Positions 1 through 9,263 of a stretch of DNA of 64,000 nt are shown piece after piece. Numbering within the stretch: the first letter of the stretch is position 1; each line of letters begins with the position of its first letter. The DNA is from Gammaproteobacteria bacterium. Lineage in GTDB: Bacteria; Pseudomonadota; Gammaproteobacteria; Enterobacterales; Alteromonadaceae. The notes below the pieces were generated by a model. The model was not told where the DNA came from and did no database searches. It saw only the letters and a program-made list of their open reading frames with translations. The DNA lies in contig JAFLDV010000022.1 in NCBI GenBank assembly GCA_017302255.1, positions 1 through 64,000 of the forward strand, read 5' to 3'. Made by a program: the position numbers and the translations under genes.

Positions 1-225
1 ATGAACAAGCATGTTGCTGAATGGCTGCGACAACACCAGTTTAGCGATTTGACGCTGTATCGCTCTCCAAGCTCTTTTGGGAATGTCGGCCTCACTATTG
101 CCATGCACAACAAATGGCAGAAATTACTGCCACAGTTAAACGCATTCCTAAAGGAACAGCGCGAGAACGGCAATATAGAACGCAAACTCGCCGCAGAAAT
201 TAAAATAAAAAGCCCGGCTAAATAA
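1..225 (+). CDS. C-terminal fragment of a probable periplasmic solute-binding protein (partial)
   Basis: The frame is open from the first base, so the gene probably begins outside the window and the Met at position 1 is likely internal. The 74 visible residues resemble the end of family 3 extracellular solute-binding proteins: a short strand containing LTLYRSP and VGLTIAM, then the helix WQKLLPQLNAFLKEQRENG, which matches the closing helix where such proteins read 'lpalnaal..m..dG'. Such proteins bind amino acids or other small solutes in the periplasm. The ligand cannot be told from this fragment. The stop codon lies inside the stem of a terminator hairpin. The family call rests on a short match and is moderate at best. 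Confidence 0.45.
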   Translation: MNKHVAEWLRQHQFSDLTLYRSPSSFGNVGLTIAMHNKWQKLLPQLNAFLKEQRENGNIERKLAAEIKIKSPAK

Positions 226-236
226 CCGGGCTTTTT
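207..236. terminator. Bidirectional rho-independent terminator
   Basis: AAAAGCCCGG (208-217) pairs with CCGGGCTTTT (226-235) around an 8-nt loop. A-runs and T-runs on the two sides let it work in both directions, ending the plus-strand gene and the convergent chemoreceptor gene. Confidence 0.85.
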
Positions 237-249
237 ACATTGTGGGGAT

Positions 250-2286
250 TCAAATCTTAAACTGCCCTACTACTTGGTTTAGCTCTGTTGCCGAACTATC
301 CAGCTGGCGAGCCTCGCCATAGAGCTCTTCAGCATGAGATGCGGTATTGTCCACCAACTGAGTAATTGAGTGCAGACTGCGGTTGATATCATCAGCGACT
401 ATCGTTTGTTGCTCGGTCGCCACTGCGATTTGCGTGCTTTGCTGTTGCACAACCACAATAGCGTCACTGATGCCGCGAAGCGCTTGTTGCATACTTTGCG
501 CGCGACCTGCACTCACTTCCGTTTGACTGCGACCACGCTGCATGACTTCTTCAGCATTTTTGGCAATTTGCTGTAATTTCTCCACCATGCGACGAATATC
601 ATCTGTGCTTTCACGGGTACGCCCCGCAAGCGAACGCACTTCATCTGCAACAACGGCAAAACCACGACCTTGTTCGCCAGCACGCGCAGCTTCAATCGCG
701 GCATTTAGCGCTAATAGATTGGTTTGTTCGGCAATGCCTTTGATCACGTCAACAACTGTACCGATGCTTTCAGATTCTTTGGCAAGCCCCATAACTACAT
801 CCACCGCTTCAACCATACTTCGGTCCAATAAATTCATATCATTTACCGCTTGCTCTGAAAGCAAGAACCCCTGCTGTCCGCGACGCTGCGCATCATCGGC
901 CGCTCCGCTAGTCTCTTTAGCATTGCGGCTAATTTCTTGAACGGTAACTGACATTTCAGTCACCGCGGCAGACACTGAATCTATCTGGGCTTTTTCATGC
1001 TGAATTTCTTGATTGGTCAGAGTCACCACTTGGTTTAGATGGTGGCTAGAGCTTTGCACTTGGATTGCCTGCTGACGTGTATTCTCAAGGGACTTTCTTA
1101 ACTTACTGATAAAGGTATTAAAGTGTTTCGCTAAGGCACCAACTTCATCGTTTTGATCAATATTGATGGTCTTAGTAAGGTCACCTTCACCGCTGGCGAT
1201 ATCCTTCATCGCGTGGGTTAAATCAATCAATGGCCGAGTGATTAAGGTAGAGCTGATTAAAATTGATAGTACCACCACAATTAAGATGATTACGGTTAAC
1301 GCACTTGCCCAACCGATAGCGCTTTGGATCGGGCCATCAATTAACTCGGCCGGAACCAAAATACCGACTAACCATTGCATCTCAGGGAAATCACGCTGAA
1401 TCGGTTCAAATGCTGCGTAATACGCTTTCCCACGAAAGGTGATTGGCATAAATCCAGATTGGCTGCGGCGAGCAGCTTCAGCAATCGCGCCAAAACCCTC
1501 TGTGTCGGCAAATTTCTGCGAAAACTCTTCAAGCTTATCGTTGGCTTTAATCTCTACGCCAGATTTATTGGAAAAGTGGACCACTTGCCCCAAACTATCG
1601 AGTAAAAAAGGAATGCCCTGCCCTTCATAAGTAATGGCGTCGACTTTATCCCCGACTTTGTTGATATGCAGATCTAAACCACCAACCCCTAACAATTTAC
1701 CGTCAGGCGCATACACTGTACTTTCAACGACGGCCGAAACAATGCCGGTAGTAAAGTCTGCCGATGGCGAACCAACAAAAAATTTATCGTGTTTGACGCT
1801 TTCCAGATACCAAGGACGTTGGGTGGCAAAATAGCCTTTATCGACTTTACCGGCATCTGGACCTTCGATGTCCACGCCAGTACGAGAGTCTTCACGGAAA
1901 TATTCAGCACTTCGATCTAACGCGAAAAACGCCGACAGAATATTCTTATCCTGACCACTAATTGTTTTAAAGGTATTGTTGATATGTTCATACCCAGCAA
2001 GACCATTTAATTCTGTTCCGCGGCCAGGATAGTTTTTAAACCACTCTTGAAACTGTGGGTTGTGCAAAAAGGTTTTTGCCACCTGCGCATATTCGGCAAA
2101 AAATTGGCCAACGCTGACCGCCTCTTTGCGCATTAAACTATTCACTTGCGCTTGCACCTGCGCTTCAGTCTGATTGGCAATGTGATTCACGCCAATAATC
2201 GCGGCCAAGCCCAACAGCAATGCTGTAGAACCACCAACCGTCAGCAAAATCTTTTGTTTTATCGAAGTTATTTTTTTATACAGCAT
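250..2286 (-). CDS. Methyl-accepting chemotaxis protein with dCache sensor domain
   Basis: Membrane chemoreceptor of about 678 residues that passes periplasmic ligand signals to CheA/CheW. In order: a membrane segment at about 14-34, a large periplasmic region to about 325 of dCache type, a second membrane segment at about 325-350, a HAMP linker containing [16 protein letters not shown], and a cytoplasmic signalling domain with the invariant tip [19 protein letters not shown]. The start chosen is the ATG at 2286, which has GGGGG a few bases upstream. An in-frame ATG nine codons earlier (2313) has no ribosome-binding site. The gene stands alone with no che genes nearby. The ligand is unknown. 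The family call is firm. Confidence 0.93.
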   Translation of the reverse strand: MLYKKITSIKQKILLTVGGSTALLLGLAAIIGVNHIANQTEAQVQAQVNSLMRKEAVSVGQFFAEYAQVAKTFLHNPQFQEWFKNYPGRGTELNGLAGYEHINNTFKTISGQDKNILSAFFALDRSAEYFREDSRTGVDIEGPDAGKVDKGYFATQRPWYLESVKHDKFFVGSPSADFTTGIVSAVVESTVYAPDGKLLGVGGLDLHINKVGDKVDAITYEGQGIPFLLDSLGQVVHFSNKSGVEIKANDKLEEFSQKFADTEGFGAIAEAARRSQSGFMPITFRGKAYYAAFEPIQRDFPEMQWLVGILVPAELIDGPIQSAIGWASALTVIILIVVVLSILISSTLITRPLIDLTHAMKDIASGEGDLTKTINIDQNDEVGALAKHFNTFISKLRKSLENTRQQAIQVQSSSHHLNQVVTLTNQEIQHEKAQIDSVSAAVTEMSVTVQEISRNAKETSGAADDAQRRGQQGFLLSEQAVNDMNLLDRSMVEAVDVVMGLAKESESIGTVVDVIKGIAEQTNLLALNAAIEAARAGEQGRGFAVVADEVRSLAGRTRESTDDIRRMVEKLQQIAKNAEEVMQRGRSQTEVSAGRAQSMQQALRGISDAIVVVQQQSTQIAVATEQQTIVADDINRSLHSITQLVDNTASHAEELYGEARQLDSSATELNQVVGQFKI

Positions 2287-2313
2287 AGGACCCCCGAAAA
2301 TTATCTCAAACAT

Positions 2314-2786
2314 AAAATCACAACGATTTAAATAAATCCAGCGGCTTAACCTTTAGCTTTTTTGCATTTAACGACAGATTGTTAATAGCGAAAACCAACT
2401 ATCGCACCAAAAAAAGGCAATGCGATGCCAAATGCAGTTCAATGAACAAGGATAAAAGATGAAAATTCAGAAAGTGTGGAAATCATGCACAAGGATGATG
2501 CAAAAGTGAAATTAATTTAAATTCTTTGCCAACCGTGGAATTATTTTTAATTTCATTCTGTTTGCCCAAATTATAAGCGGCTATGGGATTATATGAGCGA
2601 AAGAAGTACAGCTAACTAAAGCCATCAGGGATCAGACCGGTTGCGAAGCGTATTCATTTGGGGCGGACGCTCGGGTCGCAGACACGAAAAATTTAAAATT
2701 TAAATTGAGCAAGCTGCTGTGTTAAAGCCAATAGCATTTATCTGAAGGATGGTGGTGTTGAAAATAATTAGCAGGCGCTGAAATGC
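2314..2786. other. Gene-free spacer upstream of the chemoreceptor
   Basis: About 470 bp with no convincing open frame, RNA gene or repeat seen on either strand. It is AT-rich, especially near 2500-2580 and 2690-2705. It presumably carries the chemoreceptor promoter, but no clear -35/-10 pair was found. Confidence 0.4.
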
Positions 2787-2810
2787 AAAAAACCTGCTAA
2801 GTGCAGGTTT
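2787..2810 (-). terminator. Rho-independent terminator after the tRNA pair
   Basis: On the minus strand AAACCTGC and GCAGGTTT form a stem around a short loop, followed by a run of six T. It lies just downstream of the 3' end of tRNA-Arg and would end the tRNA-Ser/tRNA-Arg transcript. Confidence 0.8.
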
Positions 2811-2812
2811 AA

Positions 2813-2889
2813 TGGCGGACGCAGGAGGATTCGAACCTCCGACCGCTCGGTTCGTAGCCGAGTACTCTATCCAGCTGAGCTATGCGTCC
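2813..2889 (-). tRNA. tRNA-Arg (anticodon ACG)
   Basis: 77-nt cloverleaf on the minus strand. The acceptor stem is GGACGCA/TGCGTCC, the anticodon stem CTCGG/CCGAG holds the loop CTACGAA (anticodon ACG), the T arm is GGAGG-TTCGAAT-CCTCC, and the CCA end is encoded at 2813-2815. In bacteria the ACG anticodon is normally edited to ICG and reads CGU, CGC and CGA. It lies 19 bp after tRNA-Ser and is probably co-transcribed with it. Confidence 0.96.
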
Positions 2890-2908
2890 ATCTAAATCTA
2901 AAAACAAC

Positions 2909-2998
2909 TGGCGGAGGGAGAGGGATTCGAACCCTCGATAGAGTTTCCCCTATACACCCTTAGCAGGGGTGCGCCTTCAGCCACTCGGCCATCTCTCC
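2909..2998 (-). tRNA. tRNA-Ser (anticodon GCT)
   Basis: 90-nt class II tRNA on the minus strand with a long variable arm, encoded CCA (2909-2911), anticodon loop CTGCTAA (GCT, reading AGC/AGU) and T arm GAGGG-TTCGAAT-CCCTC. The acceptor strands read GGAGAGA and TCCCTCC, which leaves an A-C mismatch at the fifth pair. The rest of the fold is regular. The gene order csrA / tRNA-Ser / tRNA-Arg is common in gammaproteobacteria. Confidence 0.95.
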
Positions 2999-3017
2999 GC
3001 GCTACGTTGCGGTGCGT

Positions 3018-3045
3018 ATATTAATGTCTCAGGAAAATAAGTCAA
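3018..3045 (-). promoter_or_regulatory. Promoter of the tRNA-Ser/tRNA-Arg unit
   Basis: Minus strand: TTGACT (3040-3045), a 16-bp spacer and TAATAT (3018-3023), followed by a GC-rich stretch before the tRNA 5' end. Such a discriminator is typical of stable-RNA promoters under stringent control. The call is from sequence only. Confidence 0.6.
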
Positions 3046-3166
3046 ACATTTTTTCGAGCTGGAACGTGCGTTTGCCGACCTTTTAAACAATTTGCGCAAT
3101 ATTTAGCACAACCGAGCATTAATCATACAACAAACAAGTGAAACAACTACTTAGCGTAATGACCGC

Positions 3167-3370
3167 TTATTGGTCGTCATCTTGACCATAATGGTCAGAA
3201 GTGCCTTTTTCTGCTTGGATGCGCATGTAAATTTCTTCACGGTGCACAGAAACTTCTTTTGGGGCATTTACACCAATTCGAACTTGATTTCCTTTGACGC
3301 CTAAAACAGTCACAGTGACTTCGTCACCGATCATTAAAGTCTCACCAACACGACGGGTTAAAATAAGCAT
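3167..3370 (-). CDS. csrA: Carbon storage regulator CsrA
   Basis: Small RNA-binding homodimer that controls translation and stability of mRNAs carrying GGA motifs, affecting carbon flux, motility and biofilm. The 67-residue product begins [16 protein letters not shown], the family's invariant first strand, and continues with [23 protein letters not shown] good Shine-Dalgarno (AGGAG) precedes the ATG. It follows lysC by 112 bp on the same strand and is followed by the tRNA pair, a conserved neighbourhood. The C-terminal tail is slightly extended and acidic (DHYGQDDDQ). Confidence 0.98.
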   Translation of the reverse strand: MLILTRRVGETLMIGDEVTVTVLGVKGNQVRIGVNAPKEVSVHREEIYMRIQAEKGTSDHYGQDDDQ

Positions 3371-3482
3371 TCGTTTGCTCCTATCCTTTGTTTCCAGCTA
3401 ATAATACGACGCTCAGCCTTAATACCATCGCGTCCTTCATTCTAATCATAACTCAGCATTCAAATTAATGAAATTCCAGCGC
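3371..3482 (-). promoter_or_regulatory. csrA leader with several GGA motifs
   Basis: The 112-nt lysC-csrA gap, read on the minus strand, contains GGA in AAGGACG, CTGGAAA, AAGGATA and the Shine-Dalgarno TAGGAGC. Known csrA genes are repressed by their own product through such sites over the ribosome-binding site, so autoregulation is likely. A 19-codon open frame (3381-3440) ends with TAG inside the Shine-Dalgarno region, but it has no clear ribosome site of its own. Confidence 0.45.
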
Positions 3483-4694
3483 TTAATTTTCCACAGAGAC
3501 TAAAGTCTGATGCAAACGAGCGGCAACACTTTCCATTAATTCTGGCGGCATCAGCACTGAAAAACGAGTTTCCGCCTGAGTGACCAACCAAATTTGAATA
3601 TTCATTTGCTCTAGCACGGTGAAAATGCGCGCGACCAATTCTGGTTGCGATTTAATTCCCGAGCCAATCACAGAGAGTTTAGCAAGGTTCTGCTGACTAC
3701 GTTCCAAATTCAACAGGTTATTTTTTGCTAAATCTTTTAATTCTTCAGCAACTTGCGGCCAATCAGCGTCTGCAACAGTCCAGGACAACTGCAATTGATT
3801 AGGCCAAGTGCCTTGTTGTTGCACCATATCCGCTTCTACATTCAATCGCGCTAAGCTTTGCATCAGCAGAGTTAACGAATTGGCTGTTAAATTTGAACAT
3901 TGCACAAAGGTCACACCGCTTTGACAAGCAATGCCGGAAATAATGGGCATCTGCATCGGAATATCCTCATAAACCATCAAAGTGCCGGCGTCAGGGCGAA
4001 ACGTTGATAATACCCGCAGTGGCACTTTAAAACGTCCTGCGTATTCAACCGAACGCGAATGCAATACTTTTGCCCCAAGGCTAGCCAGTTCAAGCATGTC
4101 GTTAAACGGAATGTAAGGTAATCGACGCGCTCCAGAGCATATACGAGGGTCAATACTATAAACGCCGTCAACATCGGTAAATATTTGGCATTCGTCGGCA
4201 TTGATGGCAGCCGCTATGGCTACCGCCGAGGTGTCTGAACCGCCGCGACCTAAGGTTGTCACATTGCCTTCGACATCGCGCCCCTGAAAGCCGGCAGCAA
4301 CAACGATGTGCCCCTGCTCTAGCTCTGCAGCTAATCTTGCTTTATCCACTGATAATATTCGTGCCTTGCCGAACTTATTATCGGTATTCACGCTAATTTG
4401 GTCAGCAAGTAACGACACTGCCGGATAACCCCGTTTAATCAGTGCCATGGCTAATAAAGCAATAGTTACCTGCTCGCCTGTCGCGGCTAACACGTCTAAT
4501 TCGCGGCTGGAGGCCCTTGGGTCGATTTGCTGAGCAAGCCCCAGCAATCGGTTTGTTTCACCGGCCATAGCCGATACAACGGCAACAACCTTATGCCCTG
4601 CTTGCACTGAACGGACTATCAATTCAGCAACAGCTTCAATGCGGTCAGTAGACCCCACTGAAGTGCCGCCAAATTTTTGCACCAATAACGCCAC
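3483..4694 (-). CDS. lysC: Aspartate kinase (monofunctional, ACT-regulated)
   Basis: Phosphorylates aspartate in the first step toward lysine, threonine, methionine and diaminopimelate. The 403 residues start with LVQKFGGTSVGS, the aspartokinase signature. The nucleotide-binding part includes TTLGRGGSDTSAVAIAAAI and TDVDGVYSIDPR. The C-terminal part (about 265-403) carries two ACT-type segments, including LSVIGSGIKSQPELVARIF, that bind feedback effectors. It starts with GTG 3 nt after the alaS stop, which suggests translational coupling, and there is no room for a lysine riboswitch. It is shorter than the bifunctional ThrA and MetL enzymes. Confidence 0.95.
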   Translation of the reverse strand: MALLVQKFGGTSVGSTDRIEAVAELIVRSVQAGHKVVAVVSAMAGETNRLLGLAQQIDPRASSRELDVLAATGEQVTIALLAMALIKRGYPAVSLLADQISVNTDNKFGKARILSVDKARLAAELEQGHIVVAAGFQGRDVEGNVTTLGRGGSDTSAVAIAAAINADECQIFTDVDGVYSIDPRICSGARRLPYIPFNDMLELASLGAKVLHSRSVEYAGRFKVPLRVLSTFRPDAGTLMVYEDIPMQMPIISGIACQSGVTFVQCSNLTANSLTLLMQSLARLNVEADMVQQQGTWPNQLQLSWTVADADWPQVAEELKDLAKNNLLNLERSQQNLAKLSVIGSGIKSQPELVARIFTVLEQMNIQIWLVTQAETRFSVLMPPELMESVAARLHQTLVSVEN

Positions 4695-4697
4695 TGT

Positions 4698-7322
4698 TTA
4701 CAACTTCGCCGCTAAATAATCGTGGGCAGCCGCCAACACGTCAGGCAAAGCTGCAACTTGCGTACCGCCAGCCTGAGCTAGATCAGGTTTACCGCCACCT
4801 TTACCTCCGACTTGTTCTGCTGCCCAACTAATTAATTGGCCAGCATGCACTTTATCGGTTAGGTCTTTAGTGACGCCAGCAATCAGACTCACTTTATCAT
4901 CCGCTGCGGTTGCCAACAGAATAACACCAGAACCGATTTTCACTTTCAGCTCATCAACCATGGTACGGAACGCTTTGGCATCGGCACCCGGTAAATCGGC
5001 GATCAACACTTTGATGTTGTTGATAGTGATAGCTTTGTCTAACAGCGAAGCACCCGCAGCACTTGCCACTTTGGCTTTCAGTTGTTCCAGTTCTTTTTCC
5101 AGCGCCTTGCTGCGATCTAAACTTTGCACCACGCGCTCAGCAATCGACATCACATCGCCTTTGAGCAAACTAGCCACTTGTTGGGCTTGTTGTTCAAGTT
5201 TGTGTAAATAGGCCAGTGCACCAACGCCGGTAACACCTTCAATCCGGCGCACACCTGCTGCGATACCACTTTCAACAACGATTTTAAACAGACCGATGTC
5301 ACCAGTTCTTGCTACGTGCGTACCACCACAAAGTTCAGTAGAGAAATCGCCCATCGCCAGCACACGAACATCGTCATCGTACTTTTCACCAAACAACGCC
5401 ATAGCGCCGGCAGCTTTTGCCGCTTCTAAATTCATTAGGCGTGTGGTGACTTCGTGGTTAGCTTGGATTTGTGCGTTGACCAACTGTTCAATTTGACGAA
5501 TTTCATCAGCTTTTACCGCTTCGAAATGCGCGAAGTCAAAACGTAAACGCTCAGGACCCACTAACGAGCCTTTTTGCACGACGTGCTCACCCAACACTTG
5601 GCGTAACGCCGAATGCAATAAGTGCGTTGCTGAATGGTTCTTACGCACGGCATCACGTCGTTGTACATCGATGATGGCCTCAACCTTGTCACCAATTGCC
5701 AATGTGCCAGCAAGAATACCTTTGTGAGCAAAAGCTTTACCGATTTTCACGGTGTCCGTGACTGTGAACACAGCACCAGATGACAACTTCAATTCACCGG
5801 TATCACCAACTTGACCACCCGACTCTGCATAGAATGCAGTGTTGTCGAGCACCACTAATGCGGTTTGACCGTCGATAATTGATTCAGTTTTCTCACCGTC
5901 GCGAATGATTTCAACCACAGTCGCAGTCACTGCATTTGCGGCATAACCTTTAAACTCAGTCACTTCAGCAGAAGTAACAGTTTGGTTGTAATCTTGACCG
6001 AAGCCTGAAGCTGCTTGTGCGCGTTTACGCTGAGCTTCCATCGCAGCTTCAAAGCCTGCTTGGTCCACAGTGAAGCCGCGCTCGCGAGCCACATCACTTG
6101 TTAAATCAACTGGGAAACCATAGGTGTCGTAGAGTTTAAATACCACATCGCCTGGAATTTCCTTAGCATCGCCAAGTGCTGCCAGCGCATCTTGCAGTAG
6201 CAACAGGCCACGCTCTAAAGTTTTGCCAAATTGCTCTTCTTCCATCCGCAGAACTTTTTCAATCACGGCTTGTTTTTCAACAAGTTCTGGATAGGCTTCG
6301 CCCATTTGATTTGCAAGTTCTGCGACTAATTGGCTGAAAAACACGCCTTTAGCACCTAATTGGTTACCATGGCGCACGGCACGGCGAATGATCCGGCGAA
6401 GTACATAACCACGACCTTCGTTGGATGGCATCACACCATCCGCCACTAAGAATGAGCATGACCGAATATGGTCAGCGATAACGCGCAGGGATTTGTTGTC
6501 TAAATCCGCAGTGCCAGTAATGGCTGCAGCAGCCTTGATTAAACCTTGGAAGGTGTCAATTTCGTAATTGCTATGCACATTTTGTAAAATTGCCGCAATA
6601 CGCTCAAGACCCATGCCGGTATCAACGCTAGGTTTTGGTAACGGCTCCATGCGACCATCAGCATGACGGTTAAACTGCATGAATACGTTGTTCCAGATCT
6701 CAATAAAACGATCGCCATCTTCTTCAGGTGAACCCGGTGGGCCGCCCCAAATATGATCGCCGTGATCATAGAAAATTTCAGTACATGGACCGCAAGGACC
6801 AGTGTCGCCCATTGCCCAGAAGTTATCTGACGCAAATGGTGCACCCTTGTTATCGCCAATGCGAATAGCGCGCTCTACAGGCACACCAATGCGTTTGGTC
6901 CAAATATCAAAAGCTTCGTCATCAGTGGCGTAAACGGTGATCCAAAGCTTTTCTTTTGGCAGTTTCACCACTTCGGTTAAAAACTCCCAAGCATAAGTAA
7001 TCGCATCTTCTTTGAAATAATCGCCGAAACTGAAGTTACCTAGCATTTCAAAGAAAGTGTGGTGACGCGCGGTGTAGCCAACGTTTTCTAAATCGTTATG
7101 TTTACCACCAGCACGCACACAACGCTGCGCCGTAACTGCGCGGTTGTAGCTGCGTTTGTCTTGTCCAAGGAACACGTCTTTAAATTGCACCATACCGGCG
7201 TTGGTAAACAATAACGTCGGATCGTTACCTGGAATAAGAGAGCTACTAGCGACTATTTGATGGCCTTTACTGGCGAAAAAGTCCAGAAATGCACGGCGCA
7301 ATTGCGCGGAGGTCATATACAT
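4698..7322 (-). CDS. alaS: Alanyl-tRNA synthetase
   Basis: Charges tRNA-Ala and edits mischarged Ser/Gly. 874 residues, the normal length. In order: the class II catalytic core ([18 protein letters not shown] near the start, the [12 protein letters not shown] motif), the tRNA-recognition region, the editing domain with zinc ligands HSATH and ELCGGTH, and a C-terminal oligomerisation/C-Ala domain ending [12 protein letters not shown]. Two in-frame ATGs (7322, 7316) are possible. 7322 is nearer the AGGA upstream. It sits between recX (12 bp upstream) and lysC (3 bp downstream). Confidence 0.98.
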   Translation of the reverse strand: MYMTSAQLRRAFLDFFASKGHQIVASSSLIPGNDPTLLFTNAGMVQFKDVFLGQDKRSYNRAVTAQRCVRAGGKHNDLENVGYTARHHTFFEMLGNFSFGDYFKEDAITYAWEFLTEVVKLPKEKLWITVYATDDEAFDIWTKRIGVPVERAIRIGDNKGAPFASDNFWAMGDTGPCGPCTEIFYDHGDHIWGGPPGSPEEDGDRFIEIWNNVFMQFNRHADGRMEPLPKPSVDTGMGLERIAAILQNVHSNYEIDTFQGLIKAAAAITGTADLDNKSLRVIADHIRSCSFLVADGVMPSNEGRGYVLRRIIRRAVRHGNQLGAKGVFFSQLVAELANQMGEAYPELVEKQAVIEKVLRMEEEQFGKTLERGLLLLQDALAALGDAKEIPGDVVFKLYDTYGFPVDLTSDVARERGFTVDQAGFEAAMEAQRKRAQAASGFGQDYNQTVTSAEVTEFKGYAANAVTATVVEIIRDGEKTESIIDGQTALVVLDNTAFYAESGGQVGDTGELKLSSGAVFTVTDTVKIGKAFAHKGILAGTLAIGDKVEAIIDVQRRDAVRKNHSATHLLHSALRQVLGEHVVQKGSLVGPERLRFDFAHFEAVKADEIRQIEQLVNAQIQANHEVTTRLMNLEAAKAAGAMALFGEKYDDDVRVLAMGDFSTELCGGTHVARTGDIGLFKIVVESGIAAGVRRIEGVTGVGALAYLHKLEQQAQQVASLLKGDVMSIAERVVQSLDRSKALEKELEQLKAKVASAAGASLLDKAITINNIKVLIADLPGADAKAFRTMVDELKVKIGSGVILLATAADDKVSLIAGVTKDLTDKVHAGQLISWAAEQVGGKGGGKPDLAQAGGTQVAALPDVLAAAHDYLAAKL

Positions 7323-7334
7323 GATGGTTTGATC

Positions 7335-7796
7335 CTAACTGTCTTGATGTTGTAATGCTTCTCGAATGTGCTCACTACTAAACCCACGTCTTTGCAGAAA
7401 AGCCATTCGCTTTTGTTTGTCATGGTAATCGCCCATAGGCTTATCACCGAATTTCTTTTGATATTGGGTCAATGCGCTGGCGAACCAATCGAAACTGTCG
7501 TCTTGCAGCGCTTCACGGATCAAATCTGCCGCCAATCCATGTTGACGTGCAGCTTGGCTTATCCAAGCTGGCCCATACCCTTTATTGGCTTTTGCCCGCA
7601 CCAGCATCTGGCAAAACCGCCACTCACTTTGGTAATTCTCTTGTTGGCACCAGAATATCACTGCCTGCACTTGCGAAAGCTCTCCGCCTTTGTGCAGTAA
7701 TTTATCTTGCAGCTCACGGACACTGTGATCGCGCCGACTTAAATACTCGATAGCACTGGCTTTGAGCTCAGCATCGGTCGGCGCTTCTGATGTCAA
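7335..7796 (-). CDS. recX: Regulatory protein RecX
   Basis: Inhibits RecA filament growth and ATPase in recombination and SOS control. About 153 residues with the RecX three-helix repeats: AIEYLSRRDHSVRELQDKLL, the CQQENYQSEWRFCQMLVRAKA segment (shown here in part), GPAWISQAARQHGL, and the ending KRMAFLQRRGFSSEHIREAL. There is no early ATG. The TTG at 7796 has GAGG six bases upstream, overlapping the stop of the preceding gene. A TTG four codons earlier (7808) lacks a ribosome site. recA, the usual upstream partner, is not adjacent. Confidence 0.9.
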   Translation of the reverse strand: MTSEAPTDAELKASAIEYLSRRDHSVRELQDKLLHKGGELSQVQAVIFWCQQENYQSEWRFCQMLVRAKANKGYGPAWISQAARQHGLAADLIREALQDDSFDWFASALTQYQKKFGDKPMGDYHDKQKRMAFLQRRGFSSEHIREALQHQDS

Positions 7797-7797
7797 C

Positions 7798-8556
7798 TTA
7801 AACCTCAAACACTTCGGTTGGTGGTTCTTTTGAAATCACCAACGCAAAAAATTCACTAAACGACAAGAAAAAGGCAATGCTAAATACCGGCATTGTCACT
7901 AATAAAACCAACAATAAAATAACCGGAGTAAGTGCCGGCACAATGGCGCCGAAAAGCGATGCAACAATCACTAAGCCAAAAACGATGCTGACGGTTAATA
8001 AACCAAAAACCGTCAAAGGCAATACATTCCGCCAGCACGCATTAACACTCGCCTGTATCACCGGGAACAATCTGTTCTCGCGTAGAAAATAAATAATTGG
8101 TACTGCATAAGCAAATAACATGGCGCTCAGCATTTGGGTCATCACAACTAGAAGCACATTAGCTAAATCTAGCTGCCCTGTTTTCAAACTCTCCGTCATA
8201 TCACTTAACAAGTACATGGTAGGTAACGTACACAATAACTGTGCTGCGGCCATTTGAATCATAGGCGCGCGCAGCTCGACAATCTGAAATGGCTTAAACA
8301 ACATATCAAACTGTACTGGTTTTTTTTGTTGAGCAGACACAATAATGGAATAAAACCCGGCCTGTAGAAAAGGCAGGACAAAAGCAACCGCGAGTCCAAC
8401 AATTGGCAAAACACTGATCAAAATCATCGCAAGCAAAATAAACGCGTTAACGCCAACAAAAAATGCCGGATTGGTCTTAAACAACAGCCAGGCTTGTTTT
8501 AACCATTCAGCAGCAGATGTCACCGGTGCCTTTCTTACAATCAATTGTAATTTCAA
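7798..8556 (-). CDS. BPSS1780-like multi-pass membrane protein of unknown function
   Basis: 252-residue integral membrane protein. The N-terminus APVTSAAEWLKQAWLLFKTN and the repeated long hydrophobic stretches (about 30-75, 120-165, 175-240) match the BPSS1780/YciC-like family, whose function is not established. It starts with TTG in a TTGA overlap with the stop of the upstream cupin gene, with GGAG 8 nt before, so its translation is probably coupled. Its own stop overlaps the recX start region. The hydrophobic topology is visible; the family name is from memory and moderately sure. Confidence 0.7.
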   Translation of the reverse strand: MKLQLIVRKAPVTSAAEWLKQAWLLFKTNPAFFVGVNAFILLAMILISVLPIVGLAVAFVLPFLQAGFYSIIVSAQQKKPVQFDMLFKPFQIVELRAPMIQMAAAQLLCTLPTMYLLSDMTESLKTGQLDLANVLLVVMTQMLSAMLFAYAVPIIYFLRENRLFPVIQASVNACWRNVLPLTVFGLLTVSIVFGLVIVASLFGAIVPALTPVILLLVLLVTMPVFSIAFFLSFSEFFALVISKEPPTEVFEV

Positions 8557-9062
8557 CTATCTAACTCCAGAGCAGTGTGCTCGATTTCAAAGCGTTCGCC
8601 AACTTGAGCGTGTTGTAGCCATTGCTGATAATCTTTGGCCCAAGCACTTTGTTCTGCTGGTGCAAAATCAGCAAAACAACGCGGCGCAGCCGGATCAAAA
8701 GGCCCAGCTTTAATTTCCAAAAAAACAGCGCCATCGCCATGTGCAACTAACGTATGCCATACGCCCGGCGTTAGTTCAGCGCCGACTTGCTGTAGGCCTG
8801 CGCCTAAGCGTTGTCGAGAAACGATCGTACCAGACGCATCAAACTGTAATAAATCTAAACTGCCCTGCAATACCAGAAATAATTCAAACTGGCCAACATT
8901 AGGATGCTGATGCGGCACCACGTAACTTTGCCCCAGCATTGCAATTAACACTCGCTGCACTGGTTCGCTGAATGACTGATGCAAATTCAGAAAAGCCCTA
9001 AGTCTTGGCGAGCTAGCAGCTTGGCGCAATAAGCTCTGCATTAGTGTCTGGTTAATTTGCAT
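8553..9062 (-). CDS. wbuC: WbuC family cupin-fold metalloprotein
   Basis: 169-residue small cupin. Metal-ligand motifs are VVPHQHPNVGQFELFLVLQG and, later, PGVWHTLVAH. Its C-terminus CFADFAPAEQSAWAKDYQQW is typical of the WbuC group, some of which sit in O-antigen loci. The reaction is unknown. Here it heads a run of overlapping minus-strand genes leading into recX and alaS, with no polysaccharide genes nearby. The ribosome site before the ATG is weak. Confidence 0.8.
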   Translation of the reverse strand: MQINQTLMQSLLRQAASSPRLRAFLNLHQSFSEPVQRVLIAMLGQSYVVPHQHPNVGQFELFLVLQGSLDLLQFDASGTIVSRQRLGAGLQQVGAELTPGVWHTLVAHGDGAVFLEIKAGPFDPAAPRCFADFAPAEQSAWAKDYQQWLQHAQVGERFEIEHTALELDS

Positions 9063-9223
9063 CTTTCATCGCCAATCAGACTAAATTCAACTGCCTAATC
9101 ATACTGCAAAAACTCACAGAGCCGTTAATTTTAATGCATTCCGACAGCGGCTAACTAGCGAATAAATACCGAGATTAGCCAGCAAGAAAGCGAAATTAAT
9201 CAGCAACCTTAAACTTTGGCCGA

Positions 9224-9249
9224 AAAAAAAGCGCCAGTAGGCGCTTTTT
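9224..9249. terminator. Rho-independent terminator after the S46 peptidase gene
   Basis: GCGCC (9231-9235) pairs with GGCGC (9240-9244), extended by A/T pairs. On the minus strand it ends in eight T. It lies 14 bp beyond the peptidase stop codon. Confidence 0.85.
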
Positions 9250-9263
9250 CATCGACATGAAGC

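Noticed and set aside
542-940. Open frame antisense to the chemoreceptor, 132 codons
   Set aside because: It is a shadow of the conserved signalling domain on the opposite strand. It has no ribosome site and no family-like features.
3371-4694. Lysine riboswitch in front of lysC
   Set aside because: lysC starts 3 nt after the alaS stop, so there is no leader to hold one.
4870-5211. Open frame antisense to alaS, 113 codons
   Set aside because: It lies entirely inside the conserved alaS gene in an opposite frame and looks like a codon-bias shadow.
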